Shown here piece after piece: positions 16,801 to 24,698 of a stretch of DNA of 64,000 nt (the first letter of the stretch is position 1; every line of letters begins with the position of its first letter). The translations under genes were made by a program, and so were the position numbers. Source of the stretch: Niveispirillum sp048066115 (GTDB lineage Bacteria; Pseudomonadota; Alphaproteobacteria; Azospirillales; Azospirillaceae); NCBI RefSeq assembly GCF_048066115.1, contig NZ_JBLTYX010000010.1, positions 62,001 to 126,000 on the forward strand, in the 5' to 3' direction. The notes beneath the pieces were generated by a model. It made no database searches. It was not told where the DNA came from and worked only from the letters and a program-made list of their open reading frames with translations.

Positions 16801-19800
16801 CCCGGCGGAAGGCCTTCTCCGCCTCGGCGAACCGGCCCAGCCCCTTCAGCAATCCGCCGCGCGTATTGTGGGCGGCGGCGAAATCCGGGTCCAGCGCCAG
16901 CGCCCGGTCGATGAAGGGCAGCGCCTCGCGTCCGCGCCCGGTCTGCAAAAGCACCTGTGACAGCAGGTGCAGCGCGTCCACATCATCGGGTACGGCCGCC
17001 AGCACGGCGCGGTAGCCCGCTTCAGCACCCGCCAGATCGCCCGCCTGATGGCGCTCCACCATCGCCGGCAATGCCGGCGGTTCCCGATCGGCGGGGTGCG
17101 GCGGGGACGAGAGGACCCGGACCATGGGGGCGACGGTGTCGATCGCCTCGGCTTGCGTGAACAGGCGCATGGTGGGGAACCAGGGCCGCACCGCCATGCC
17201 CAGCGCGCTCCAGTCCCGCCCGTTCTGGAACCGCCAGACGGGCACGCCCAGCGCCCCCGCCATCTCCCCCACCGCCGTGGCGGCACCGATCACCAGATCC
17301 AGCCCCGCGATCAGGGCGGCCGCACTTTCCAGGTCGTCGGTCAAATCGATGTCGGGAAAGGAATGGACCCTTGCCCCCGTGCGGTGGGCCAACGCCGCGA
17401 TCTCCGCCTCCGCCCCGTCATATTGCAGGCTGACCGGCACGATGCCGGGCAGGGTGAGCAGCGGCAGCAGATCGGCCAGCTCCAGATAGGAACTGGCGCG
17501 GTCGCCCTCCCGGTTGCGCGACCGCCAGCAGAAACCCACGCGCAGGCCCGCCGGCAGGGTCGCGAGCCGGTCCGCCATCGTCCCGGCCAGGGCCGGATCG
17601 GGCCGCATCCAGGCCGTTGCCGCCGCGAACCGGGACGGGGCGGGCCGCAGCAGGCCGGCCAGATCGCCCATGGCGCAGTGGAAATCCCCATCGCGCGGAT
17701 CCTCCGTCTCCGCCCGCGCCACGATGCCGGGAAAGGACCGGGCGATCAGGCCCACCAGACGCGGGTCGCATTCCACGATGACCCCGGCCCCCGCACGGAT
17801 CAGGTCGCCGATCAGGCCGGCGAACAGGATCTCGTCCCCCAGCCCCTGCTCGCGCCAGACCAGCAGGCGGCGGCCGGCCACATCCTCCCCGCGCCAGGCG
17901 GGAATGGCGAAGCGCCGGTCGGGCGTGGATTGCCCCGCCGCGAAGCGCGTGCGGTAATCGGCCCAGCCCTGTTGCGTCAGACCATTGGCCAGCAGCAGGT
18001 GGCCGCGATTGAAACGGGCCAGGATATTGCCGGGGTCGGTCGCCAGCACCCGGTCCAGCAGTGCCAGCCCTTCCGCCCCGCGCCCCTGCAGGTCCCGGAT
18101 GCGGGCCAGATCGATCAGGGCCGGCGGATAATCCGGCACCAGGGCCAGCGCCCGTTGCAGCGCCGCCTCCGCCCCGGCCTGGTCCAGCGTGCGGTACAGG
18201 GCATAGCCCAGTCCGGCCCAGACCTCCACCCGGTCGCAATCGATGTCGCGCGCCCGTTTCAGGGCCGCCACCGCCTCGCCGAAGCGATGGGACGCCCGCA
18301 GGGCGGCGCCCAGGTTGACCCAGCCCGACAACAGGCGGGGATCGGCCTGCACCGCCGCCCGATGCGCCGCCACGGCACCGGCATGATCGTCGCGCCCCTG
18401 GCGCACCAGCCCCAGTGCGTCATGGGCGGGCGCCATGCCGGGATGGGCGGCCAGAACGGCGGCCAGATCGGCCTCCGCCCCGTCCAGGTCCCCCTCGTCG
18501 ATCCGGCACAGGGCGGTATTGACCAGGGGAACGGGATTGCCGGGCTGCAAGGCCAGCGCCTGGCCGTAGCGCGCACGCGCATCCGCCGGCCTGCCCGCGG
18601 CACGCAGGGCGCCGGCCAGCCGCGACAGGCCGGGCGCATGGCCGGGCCGCAGCATCACCGCCTGTTCCAGCAGCCCGACCGCTTCGCCCGCCCGTCCGGC
18701 ACCCAGCAGGGCTGTTCCCTGCCGGAACAGAGTCTCGGCATCGCCCGCCACCACCGTCCGGGTCCGCAGCCGGGCCAGTTCCCTTGCCATGTCGGCCAGC
18801 AGACCGGGGAAGCCGCGCCCGGGCGCGGGGGCGAAGCAGCGCGTGGTCCCATACCAGGGCCGGGCCCCCGCGCCCAGGCGCGTCCAGTCATCGCCCGTAC
18901 CCACCCGCCAGACCGGCACGCCCAGCGCGCCGGCCAGTTCCGACACCGACGTGGCGGCACTGACCACCAGGTCCAGTGCCGCCATCAGCGCCGCCACCCC
19001 GTCCAGATCGTCGCGCAAATCCAATGCCGGCCGGAACAGGTCCAAGCCGTCCGGCACGCCGGCCGCCAACTCCGCCGCCGTGGCCGGGTCATCCAGATCA
19101 TATTGCAGCGCCACCCAGCGGATGCCCGGCAGCGCGAACAGCGGGGCGAAATCCGCCAGCTGCGGATAAAGCCCCGTGCGTTCCCCGCCCTTCAACCCGC
19201 TGCGCCAGCAGAAGCCGACGGTCAGCGCCGGGCCATCCAATACCAGTGCCCGCCGCCAATGCTCCACCCGCGCCGCGTCGGGCGTCAGCCAGGGTGCGCC
19301 GGAAAACCGCCCCAGGGACGGCCGCGCCAGCCGGGGCAGGCTGCCCGCCGCGATCTGCAGGTCGGCCGCCGGCGTCGTGCCCGCCGCCGCCACGCGCAGA
19401 TGCGCAAAGGACCGGGCGAACAGGGGAACCAGGCGCGCCTCGCATTCCACCGTGACCGGTCCGTCCAGCCCGGCCAGGTCCGGAAAGACGCTGGCGAACA
19501 ATATCTCGTCCCCCAGCCCCTGTTCCGGCCAGATCAGCAGATGGCGGCCTTCCAGCATCTCCCCCTGCCAGAAGGGCAGGTCCAGGTTTCGCCGCGGCTG
19601 GCGCTGGCGGGCGCGGAACCGTTCCTCGTAATCGGTCCATCCCTGTTGCAGCCGTCCCTGGGCCAGATGGTCCAGCGACAGGTTGAACCGGGCGATGGGC
19701 TGATCGGCATCCAGGTCCAGGGCACGGCGGAAGGCAGACACGGCCGCCGCATCGTCGCGCCGGCGCAGCAGCGTGCCCAGATTGGCATGGGCCACGGCCA

Positions 19801-20341
19801 GGGCGGGGTTGAGGTCCAGGGCCTTGCGCTGGCACGTCTCCGCCTCGTCAAGCCGACCCAGTTCCAGCAGCGCCACGCCCCGGTTGGACCAGGCGTCGGC
19901 CCGGGCCGGGTCGGCGGCCAGGGCCTGGCGTGCCGCCTTTTCCGCCGCATCGGGCCGGTTCTGCTCCAGCAGCACGGCCGCCAGATTGGACCAAGCATCC
20001 ACCAGCTTCGGATTGGCCGTCAACGCGGCGCGGAAGGCCCGCTCCGCCGCCGCGAACTGCCGGTCCTGCATCAGCATGCCACCCAGATTGTTCTGGATGG
20101 CGGCCGATCCCGGTGCCGCCTTGGCCGCCGCCAGCACCAGCCGCAGCCCCTCCTCATGCTCCCCCGTCTGCCACAGCGCCAGGCCCAGCAGATGGGAGAT
20201 ATCGGTGTTGCCCGGCAATCGTTGCAGCAACCGCCTGTAACCGGTCACGGCCCCTGCCAGATCGCCCTGCTGGTGGCGGGCCATGGCCGCGTCCAGCTGG
20301 CGGGCGGGCGAGTCGGCTTCGGGCGGTTTCTTCCGGTCCAT
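13796..20341 (-). CDS. giant protein of four tandem TPR-glycosyltransferase modules
   Basis: A 2181-residue protein made of four repeats of one unit: TPR helices followed by a glycosyltransferase-like domain. The units span about 1-530, 531-1080, 1081-1637 and 1638-2181, a period near 550 residues. Each unit carries the same landmarks: a GW-x2-Y/H-x2-RF linker after the TPRs, a GEDLAGRRLLVW-like strand with EQGLGDE/Q, GFCWRS or GLCWRS, a D-D-L-E/D stretch, and GALGVPVWR near 469, 1027, 1577 and 2127. This resembles TPR-linked GT-B fold enzymes (SPINDLY/GT41 or GT9-like), but substrate is unknown. The start at 20341 (MDRKKPPEAD) is chosen because upstream codons overlap the divergent pseB; no good Shine-Dalgarno is visible. 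Position next to pseB-pseC suggests glycosylation of flagellin or a surface polymer with a nonulosonic-type sugar. Confidence 0.85.
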   Translation of the reverse strand: MDRKKPPEADSPARQLDAAMARHQQGDLAGAVTGYRRLLQRLPGNTDISHLLGLALWQTGEHEEGLRLVLAAAKAAPGSAAIQNNLGGMLMQDRQFAAAERAFRAALTANPKLVDAWSNLAAVLLEQNRPDAAEKAARQALAADPARADAWSNRGVALLELGRLDEAETCQRKALDLNPALAVAHANLGTLLRRRDDAAAVSAFRRALDLDADQPIARFNLSLDHLAQGRLQQGWTDYEERFRARQRQPRRNLDLPFWQGEMLEGRHLLIWPEQGLGDEILFASVFPDLAGLDGPVTVECEARLVPLFARSFAHLRVAAAGTTPAADLQIAAGSLPRLARPSLGRFSGAPWLTPDAARVEHWRRALVLDGPALTVGFCWRSGLKGGERTGLYPQLADFAPLFALPGIRWVALQYDLDDPATAAELAAGVPDGLDLFRPALDLRDDLDGVAALMAALDLVVSAATSVSELAGALGVPVWRVGTGDDWTRLGAGARPWYGTTRCFAPAPGRGFPGLLADMARELARLRTRTVVAGDAETLFRQGTALLGAGRAGEAVGLLEQAVMLRPGHAPGLSRLAGALRAAGRPADARARYGQALALQPGNPVPLVNTALCRIDEGDLDGAEADLAAVLAAHPGMAPAHDALGLVRQGRDDHAGAVAAHRAAVQADPRLLSGWVNLGAALRASHRFGEAVAALKRARDIDCDRVEVWAGLGYALYRTLDQAGAEAALQRALALVPDYPPALIDLARIRDLQGRGAEGLALLDRVLATDPGNILARFNRGHLLLANGLTQQGWADYRTRFAAGQSTPDRRFAIPAWRGEDVAGRRLLVWREQGLGDEILFAGLIGDLIRAGAGVIVECDPRLVGLIARSFPGIVARAETEDPRDGDFHCAMGDLAGLLRPAPSRFAAATAWMRPDPALAGTMADRLATLPAGLRVGFCWRSRNREGDRASSYLELADLLPLLTLPGIVPVSLQYDGAEAEIAALAHRTGARVHSFPDIDLTDDLESAAALIAGLDLVIGAATAVGEMAGALGVPVWRFQNGRDWSALGMAVRPWFPTMRLFTQAEAIDTVAPMVRVLSSPPHPADREPPALPAMVERHQAGDLAGAEAGYRAVLAAVPDDVDALHLLSQVLLQTGRGREALPFIDRALALDPDFAAAHNTRGGLLKGLGRFAEAEKAFRRALALRADFAEAWTNLGAALVELRRYAEAEKAHRRALAQRPGYPRALVNLGVALRHLGRYAEAAQSHRQALALAPGMADGWSDLGLCLGHMGDGAEAVRCQEQALSADPAYAEAAVNLAVLQAGQGRVAAARATLARALAIRPDFARALYNDGLLALSVGDLEAGWAGHEARFASGEVAWGHPPPVPRWDGGPLGGRRLLVWREQGLGDELMFAAHYGRLARLGGQVTLWAEPRLVPILARAFPFAVVLAEGSEVGVDCHVPAGSLPSLLAPALSGWDGAAFLAPRPDLAALWRDRLAGLPPGLRVGLCWRSQLRTAARDAGYTRLTDWLPLLRLAGIQVVSLQYDGAAAEIDALAAAHGVVLHRWDGVDLRDDLETALALTAGLDLVITVGTAVGEMAGALGVPVWRLSAGIDWTGLGADIRPWFASMRLFTAPPGQRAAGQIPAIVKALAGLMEDGAPAGDPDQWLERAIGRQKGGDPAGAIPLYRAILARIPEQPVALHLLGLALQQTGRAAAGEPFMERAVAAAPDYGAAWVNLGNLRQELERPGAAETAYRRALALRPDDAGAWTNLGNALRAQGRLEEAAKAHRRAIGFDRANPVPHANLATVCKEMDRPADAVAAYRHALALGGGEAGLRAGLGDALRMAGDGAGARAELEAALALDPQQAEAWNSLGRLAADPAMARGHYRRALAAEPGLATARYNLGLLDLADGTLAPGWDGYRARFQGTPSIRGRTLSLPLWRGEDLAGRRLLVWGEQGLGDQLMFATLYPALLERCGHLVIEGDARLVPLFTRAFPQATVRGPTADPRDADLAVAAGDVAGLSWQRPGDMAPAPYLCPRADLLTHWRERLAALGPGLKVGVCWRSARINAERSPSYFPLAGLASVAALPGVTLVSLQRGDWRGEWDAADFPLTRFDDLDLDDDLEGQAALISALDLVITAPSAVGELAGALGAPVWRLGPPDWTRLGTGARPWFPTMRLMDQGQGMTAALIDMARRLADLK

Positions 20342-20503
20342 TTCGGGTCCGTGAGGGGCGGGATGGCGCCACCTTAGCCCATGCACCACGCCCACTCCAA
20401 CCCGGATGGCGCCACCTGAAAGCACTAAATGCCGGAAATACTTAACCCTGCCCCGCAAACTGGCTAGCATGGAGGCCTTGCCCGCCAGCGGACCGGACCA
20501 TCG

Positions 20504-21529
20504 ATGACCACAGAAACAACCCGCGCCCCCGCCCTGTTCAAGGGCGCGTCCGTCCTGATCACCGGCGGCACCGGTTCCTTCGGCCGGCAGTTCACGCGTT
20601 TCCTGCTGAAACATGGCAAGCCGCGCCGGCTGGTCATCTTCTCGCGCGACGAGTTCAAGCAGTATGAGATGCAGCAGCAATTCGCGGACATGGATAACCG
20701 CGACGCGCTGCGCTTCTTCATTGGCGATGTCCGCGACCAGCAGCGCCTGTCCATGGCCATGCGCGAGGTCGATTACTGCATCCACGCCGCGGCACTGAAA
20801 CATGTGCCCACGGCGGAATACAATCCCATCGAATGTATCCGCACCAATATCAATGGCGCGGAAAACGTGGTCCAGGCGGCACTGGCCAACAAGGTGAAGA
20901 AGGTGGTGGCCCTGTCCACGGACAAGGCCGCCAGCCCCGTGAACCTCTATGGGGCGTCCAAGCTGGCATCCGACAAGATCTTCGTGGCAGCCAACAACCT
21001 GTCGGGCTCCGTCGGCACCCGTTTCGCCGCCGTGCGCTATGGCAATGTCGTGGGCTCCAGAGGTTCCGTCGTCCCCTTCTTCCGCAAGCTGATCGAGGAG
21101 GGGGCGAAGGAACTGCCCATCACCGACGAGCGGATGACGCGGTTCTGGATCACGCTGAACAAGGGCGTGGATTTCGTCGCCTCCTCCTTCACCATGATGC
21201 AGGGGGGGGAGATTTTCGTGCCCAAGATCCCGTCCATGCGCATCGTGGACCTGGCACGCACCATGGCGCCCCACCTCTCCCACCGCATCGTCGGCATCAG
21301 GCCGGGGGAGAAGCTGCATGAGATCATGATCACCGAGGATGATGCGCGGCAGACCGTGGAACTGCCCGACCGCTACATCATCGAACCCGCCTTCAACTGG
21401 TGGGACCGCGGCCCCTATGCCAAGCAGGGGGCCACGGGCGTGGGTGACGGGTTCAGCTATCGCAGCGACACCAATCCGGAATGGCTGTCGGACGACGCCA
21501 TGCGGGCCCTGCTGGAGCGGCCTTCGTGA
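20504..21529 (+). CDS. pseB: UDP-N-acetylglucosamine 4,6-dehydratase (inverting)
   Basis: First enzyme of the pseudaminic acid route: converts UDP-GlcNAc to UDP-2-acetamido-2,6-dideoxy-beta-L-arabino-4-hexulose. The 341-residue short-chain dehydratase begins with the cofactor motif ITGGTGSFG and has the PseB signatures AALKHVPTAEYNP, STDKA, and Y-x3-K in NLYGASK, plus the late RPGEKLHE motif. The length fits the family. It is the first gene of a + strand cluster and overlaps pseC by the GTGA junction. The 162-bp gap to the divergent TPR-glycosyltransferase gene must hold both promoters. Retaining FlaA1/PseB relatives act on the same substrate with other outcomes, but the sequence motifs and the partner pseC favour PseB. 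Confidence 0.9.
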   Translation: MTTETTRAPALFKGASVLITGGTGSFGRQFTRFLLKHGKPRRLVIFSRDEFKQYEMQQQFADMDNRDALRFFIGDVRDQQRLSMAMREVDYCIHAAALKHVPTAEYNPIECIRTNINGAENVVQAALANKVKKVVALSTDKAASPVNLYGASKLASDKIFVAANNLSGSVGTRFAAVRYGNVVGSRGSVVPFFRKLIEEGAKELPITDERMTRFWITLNKGVDFVASSFTMMQGGEIFVPKIPSMRIVDLARTMAPHLSHRIVGIRPGEKLHEIMITEDDARQTVELPDRYIIEPAFNWWDRGPYAKQGATGVGDGFSYRSDTNPEWLSDDAMRALLERPS

Positions 21530-22740
21530 CCAGGGGCTTCCTGCCCTATGGGCGGCAATGGATCGACGAGGCGGATATCGCCGCCGTGGAACAGGTGCTG
21601 CGCGGCGACTGGCTGACGCAAGGCCCCTCGGTCGGCTGGTTCGAACGGGCCTTCGCAGAGAAGGTGGGGGCACGTCACGCCGTCACCTGTGCCAATGCCA
21701 CGGCGGCCCTGCATGTATCGATGATGGCGCTGGACCTGAAGCCAGGTGACGCCGTGGTGGTGCCCAGCGTCACCTTCCTGGCCACGGCCAATGCCGTGCG
21801 CTATGTCGGCGCCCAGGTCGCCTTCGCCGATGTCGATCCCGACACCGGCCTGATGCGCCGCCAGGATGCGGAAGACGCGATTGCGCGGGCCGAGGCCCTG
21901 GGCTGGCGCGTGCGGGCCCTGGCGCCCGTGCACCTGGCCGGACAGACGGCCGACATGGCGGGCCTGGCGGCCCTGGCCCGTGAACGGGACCTCGCCATTG
22001 TCGAGGATGCGGCCCATGCCGTGGGCACGCGCCTGGCCGGTGCGGACGGCGCCCTGGTCGCTGTCGGCGCCTGCGACCGGTCGGACCTGGCCTGCTTCTC
22101 CTTCCACCCGGTGAAAACCATGGCCACGGGTGAGGGCGGCATGGTCACCACCAATGATGACGGGCTGGCCAGGCGCGTACGCGCCGCCGTGTCGCACGGC
22201 ATGACCCGCGATCCGGCGGATTATGCCGATGTGGCGGCCGCGACCGCCGCCGACGGCAAGCCCAACCCCTGGTATTACGAGATGCCGGAACCCGGCTTCA
22301 ATTACCGGATGACCGACATCCAGGCGGCCCTGGGCCTGTCGCAACTGTCCAAGCTGGACGCCTTCGTCCGCGCCCGCCAGACGCTGGTCGATGCCTATGA
22401 TCAGGCCCTGGCACCGCTGGCCCCCGTCTTGCGGCCGGCCGGGAAGAAGCCGGGCGTAATGGCCGGCTGGCACCTCTATGTCGCCCTGATCGACTTCACC
22501 GCCCTGGGTATGGACCGGGCGGCCTTCATGGGCGCCCTGCGACAGGACGGGGTGGGCAGCCAGGTGCATTACATTCCCGTCCACACCCAGCCCTATTACC
22601 GGCGTCTCTATGGCGATCTGGTGCTGGCGGGTGCGCAGGCCTGGTACGATCGCTGCCTGTCGCTGCCGCTGTTTCCGGCCATGTCCATGGCAGACCATGA
22701 CCGTGTCGTCGCTTCGCTGACGCGCATCATCAAGGGATGA
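21526..22740 (+). CDS. pseC: UDP-4-amino-4,6-dideoxy-N-acetyl-beta-L-altrosamine transaminase
   Basis: PLP-dependent DegT/DnrJ/EryC1-family aminotransferase, the second step of pseudaminic acid synthesis, aminating the PseB product at C4. The 404 residues start with the family-typical FLPYGRQWID-EADIAAVEQVL, include GDWLTQGP and CANATAALH, and carry the PLP lysine K197 in HPVKTMATGEGG. The GTG start at 21526 overlaps the pseB stop (GTGA) and has GGAG upstream; the frame extension to 21481 would run inside pseB. Translational coupling to pseB supports a joint pathway. Confidence 0.9.
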   Translation: MTRGFLPYGRQWIDEADIAAVEQVLRGDWLTQGPSVGWFERAFAEKVGARHAVTCANATAALHVSMMALDLKPGDAVVVPSVTFLATANAVRYVGAQVAFADVDPDTGLMRRQDAEDAIARAEALGWRVRALAPVHLAGQTADMAGLAALARERDLAIVEDAAHAVGTRLAGADGALVAVGACDRSDLACFSFHPVKTMATGEGGMVTTNDDGLARRVRAAVSHGMTRDPADYADVAAATAADGKPNPWYYEMPEPGFNYRMTDIQAALGLSQLSKLDAFVRARQTLVDAYDQALAPLAPVLRPAGKKPGVMAGWHLYVALIDFTALGMDRAAFMGALRQDGVGSQVHYIPVHTQPYYRRLYGDLVLAGAQAWYDRCLSLPLFPAMSMADHDRVVASLTRIIKG

Positions 22741-22744
22741 TCCG

Positions 22745-23509
22745 ATGCCCGCCCTCATCAACCCCATGGACCTGTCGGGCCGCCATATCCTGGTGACCGG
22801 CGCATCGGCCGGCATCGGCCGGGCCACGGCGATATTGGCGGCGAAACTGGGCGCCCGCGTCACCGTTACCGGTCGTGACCAGGCACGGCTTTCCGCGACA
22901 TTGGCCGACCTTCCGGGCGATGGCCACCGCGCCGACGCCTTCGATTTGTCCGCCATCGACGCCATTCCCGGCTGGATGAAGGCGGCAGCATCCGGCAACG
23001 GCCCCATCGACGGCCTGGCCCATTGCGCCGGCATCCAGACGCTGCGCCCCATCCGCATCTTCCAAGCCGATTTCTTTGACGAGGTGATGCGCACCAACCT
23101 GGGCGCCTCCCTGGCCCTGGCCAAGGGTCTGCGGCAGAAGGGGGTGAAGGCGGAAAAATCCAGCCTGGTCTATATCTCCTCCACCGCCGCCACGGCCGCC
23201 TCACCCGCCAATGTCGTCTATGCGGCGGCCAAGGGCGGCATCATCGCCGCCACCAGGGGCCTGTCGGCCGAACTCCTGCCCGATGCCATCCGCGTCAATT
23301 GCGTGGTGCCCAGCATCGTGATGACCGAACTGATCGAACGCGGGTTCGAAAAGCTGAATGGCGACCAGATCGGCCATCTGGAAAAGCTCCAGCCGCTGGG
23401 TTTCGGCCATCCCGACGACGTGGCCAACGCCATCTGCTTCCTGCTGTCGGACGCCGCCCGCTGGATCACCGGCACCTCGATGGTGGTGGATGGGGGCCGG
23501 ACGGCATGA
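22745..23509 (+). CDS. SDR-family NAD(P)-dependent oxidoreductase in the pse cluster
   Basis: Classical short-chain dehydrogenase/reductase of 254 residues: TGASAGIGRA cofactor motif near residue 18, a serine in the YISSTAAT strand, and the catalytic pair Y159-x3-K163 (VVYAAAKGG). The C-terminal end (ITGTSMVVDGG) is that of FabG-like enzymes. It lies 4 bp after pseC and overlaps the following GNAT gene, so it is part of the same transcript. The standard pseudaminic pathway does not need an extra SDR, so it may alter the sugar, for example by oxidation or epimerisation, or serve a lipid or acyl donor. Function is inferred only from context. Confidence 0.82.
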   Translation: MPALINPMDLSGRHILVTGASAGIGRATAILAAKLGARVTVTGRDQARLSATLADLPGDGHRADAFDLSAIDAIPGWMKAAASGNGPIDGLAHCAGIQTLRPIRIFQADFFDEVMRTNLGASLALAKGLRQKGVKAEKSSLVYISSTAATAASPANVVYAAAKGGIIAATRGLSAELLPDAIRVNCVVPSIVMTELIERGFEKLNGDQIGHLEKLQPLGFGHPDDVANAICFLLSDAARWITGTSMVVDGGRTA

Positions 23510-24069
23510 CCGGTCACGCCATGACCTTCCGCTCCCCCACCACGGGCGATGCCGCCACGCTGCTGGCCTGGCGGCGCCTGCCGGAGGTGACGGGCAACAG
23601 CTTCACCGATGTGGATGACGATCTGGACAAGCAGCGCGCCTGGATCGACCGCTGCAACACGCGGACCGATTATCTGCACAGGATCATCCAGGTGGATGGG
23701 GTCGATGTCGGCTATACCAGCATCACGATCACCCATCCCGCCTGGGGGGTGGGCAGCATCGGCGCCTATATGGGCGACCGGCGCGGGCGCACCGGCATCG
23801 GCGCCCTGAATTTCGCGCCCGTCCTGAACCATTGTTTCCACCGGCTGGGCCTGCGCAAGGTGGTGAACCAGATCTTCGCCGACAATGAAAAGGTGCTGAA
23901 GGGCCAGACGCTGCTGGGCTATCGCCATGTCGGCGTGCTGAAAGCCCACGCCCTGAAGAACGGGCAGCCGCGCGACGTGCATCTGTTCGAAATGCTGGCC
24001 GACGACTGGGCCAGGGCCCGCCCCCGCTTCGGCCTGCTCTACGACCTGGACGGGGTGGATGTGGGGTGA
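23506..24069 (+). CDS. GNAT N-acetyltransferase, PseH-like
   Basis: GNAT-fold acyltransferase of 187 residues, likely transferring an acetyl group from acetyl-CoA to the 4-amino sugar made by PseC, which is the PseH step. Motif-A region is atypical (RGRTGIGALN) but the stretch NHCFHRLGLRKVVNQIFADN and the following LGYRHVGVLKAH resemble PseH/RimJ-type sugar acetyltransferases. The ATG at 23506 overlaps the SDR stop (ATGA); a second ATG at 23521 would trim five residues. PseG, PseF and PseI, required to finish CMP-pseudaminic acid, are not in this window, so either they lie elsewhere or the product is a different diamino sugar. Confidence 0.75.
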   Translation: MTGHAMTFRSPTTGDAATLLAWRRLPEVTGNSFTDVDDDLDKQRAWIDRCNTRTDYLHRIIQVDGVDVGYTSITITHPAWGVGSIGAYMGDRRGRTGIGALNFAPVLNHCFHRLGLRKVVNQIFADNEKVLKGQTLLGYRHVGVLKAHALKNGQPRDVHLFEMLADDWARARPRFGLLYDLDGVDVG

Positions 24070-24075
24070 GACCCC

Positions 24076-24684
24076 TCACCACCCGCCCCGGCGCAGCCAA
24101 TCCCCCATTTGCTCCATGCGATCGGCCCCCCAGAAGGGCTCCCCGTCCACGAAGAAGAATGGCGCGCCGAACACGCCGCGCGTGATGGCCTCGTCCGTTT
24201 CCGCGCGCAGCCGATCCTTCACCCCCGGCTCGGCGATCCCCGCCTCCACCGCGTCGCGTTCCAGGCCCAGGCTGGCGGCCACATCGAGCACATTTTCCGG
24301 CAGGGCCATGTCGCGCCCTTCCACCCAATGGGCGTGGAAAATGGCGCGAGCCAAGGCGGCCGGACTATGCTCCCCGCCTGCCTGGTCCAGCCAGTAGAAG
24401 GCGCGCGCCGCCGCCAGCGAGCCGAAGGCCTGGGGCAGCGGCTGGTGCAGGGGCACACCCCACAGCCGGGCGCAGCGCGGCACGTCATGGCGCAGGTAAT
24501 CGCCCGCCAGCGGCTTGTTCAGGTTGGGTACGGCACTGGTGACCTTGAACACGGCCCCCAGCAGGATGGGCCGCCAGCGCACGGGTCGGCCCCAGCCTTC
24601 GGCCAGCGCGTCGATGCGGGCGGCCGCCAGATAGGCGTAGGGGGAGGCGAAGTCGAAATAGAAATCGATGGGTGCGGCGCTCAT
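24076..24684 (-). CDS. 2-hydroxychromene-2-carboxylate isomerase family protein (DsbA-like fold)
   Basis: A 202-residue thioredoxin-fold protein of the kappa-class glutathione transferase/NahD group. Family signs are the start IDFYFDFASPYAYLA, the PILLGAVF stretch, FHAHWVEGRDM, and the C-terminal GVFGAPFFFVDGEPFWGADR. The enzyme class is glutathione-dependent isomerisation of aromatic breakdown products, but the many chromosomal copies in proteobacteria often have unknown substrates, and no aromatic pathway lies nearby. The start at 24684 has a strong GGAGGT; a longer start at 24702 does not. It is 14 bp downstream of the SDR at 24699-25379 and probably cotranscribed with it. Confidence 0.85.
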   Translation of the reverse strand: MSAAPIDFYFDFASPYAYLAAARIDALAEGWGRPVRWRPILLGAVFKVTSAVPNLNKPLAGDYLRHDVPRCARLWGVPLHQPLPQAFGSLAAARAFYWLDQAGGEHSPAALARAIFHAHWVEGRDMALPENVLDVAASLGLERDAVEAGIAEPGVKDRLRAETDEAITRGVFGAPFFFVDGEPFWGADRMEQMGDWLRRGGW

Positions 24685-24698
24685 CGCGAAACCTCCCG

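Noticed and set aside
16967..20377. Open frame of about 1136 codons on the plus strand opposite the TPR-glycosyltransferase gene.
   Set aside because: Arg/Gln/Pro/His-rich antisense translation. The repeats it seems to hold mirror the TPR modules of the real gene.
20342..21673. N-terminal extension of the TPR-glycosyltransferase frame across pseB.
   Set aside because: It would run antisense through pseB and has no TPR or other pattern; the start at 20341 leads directly into the TPR helices.
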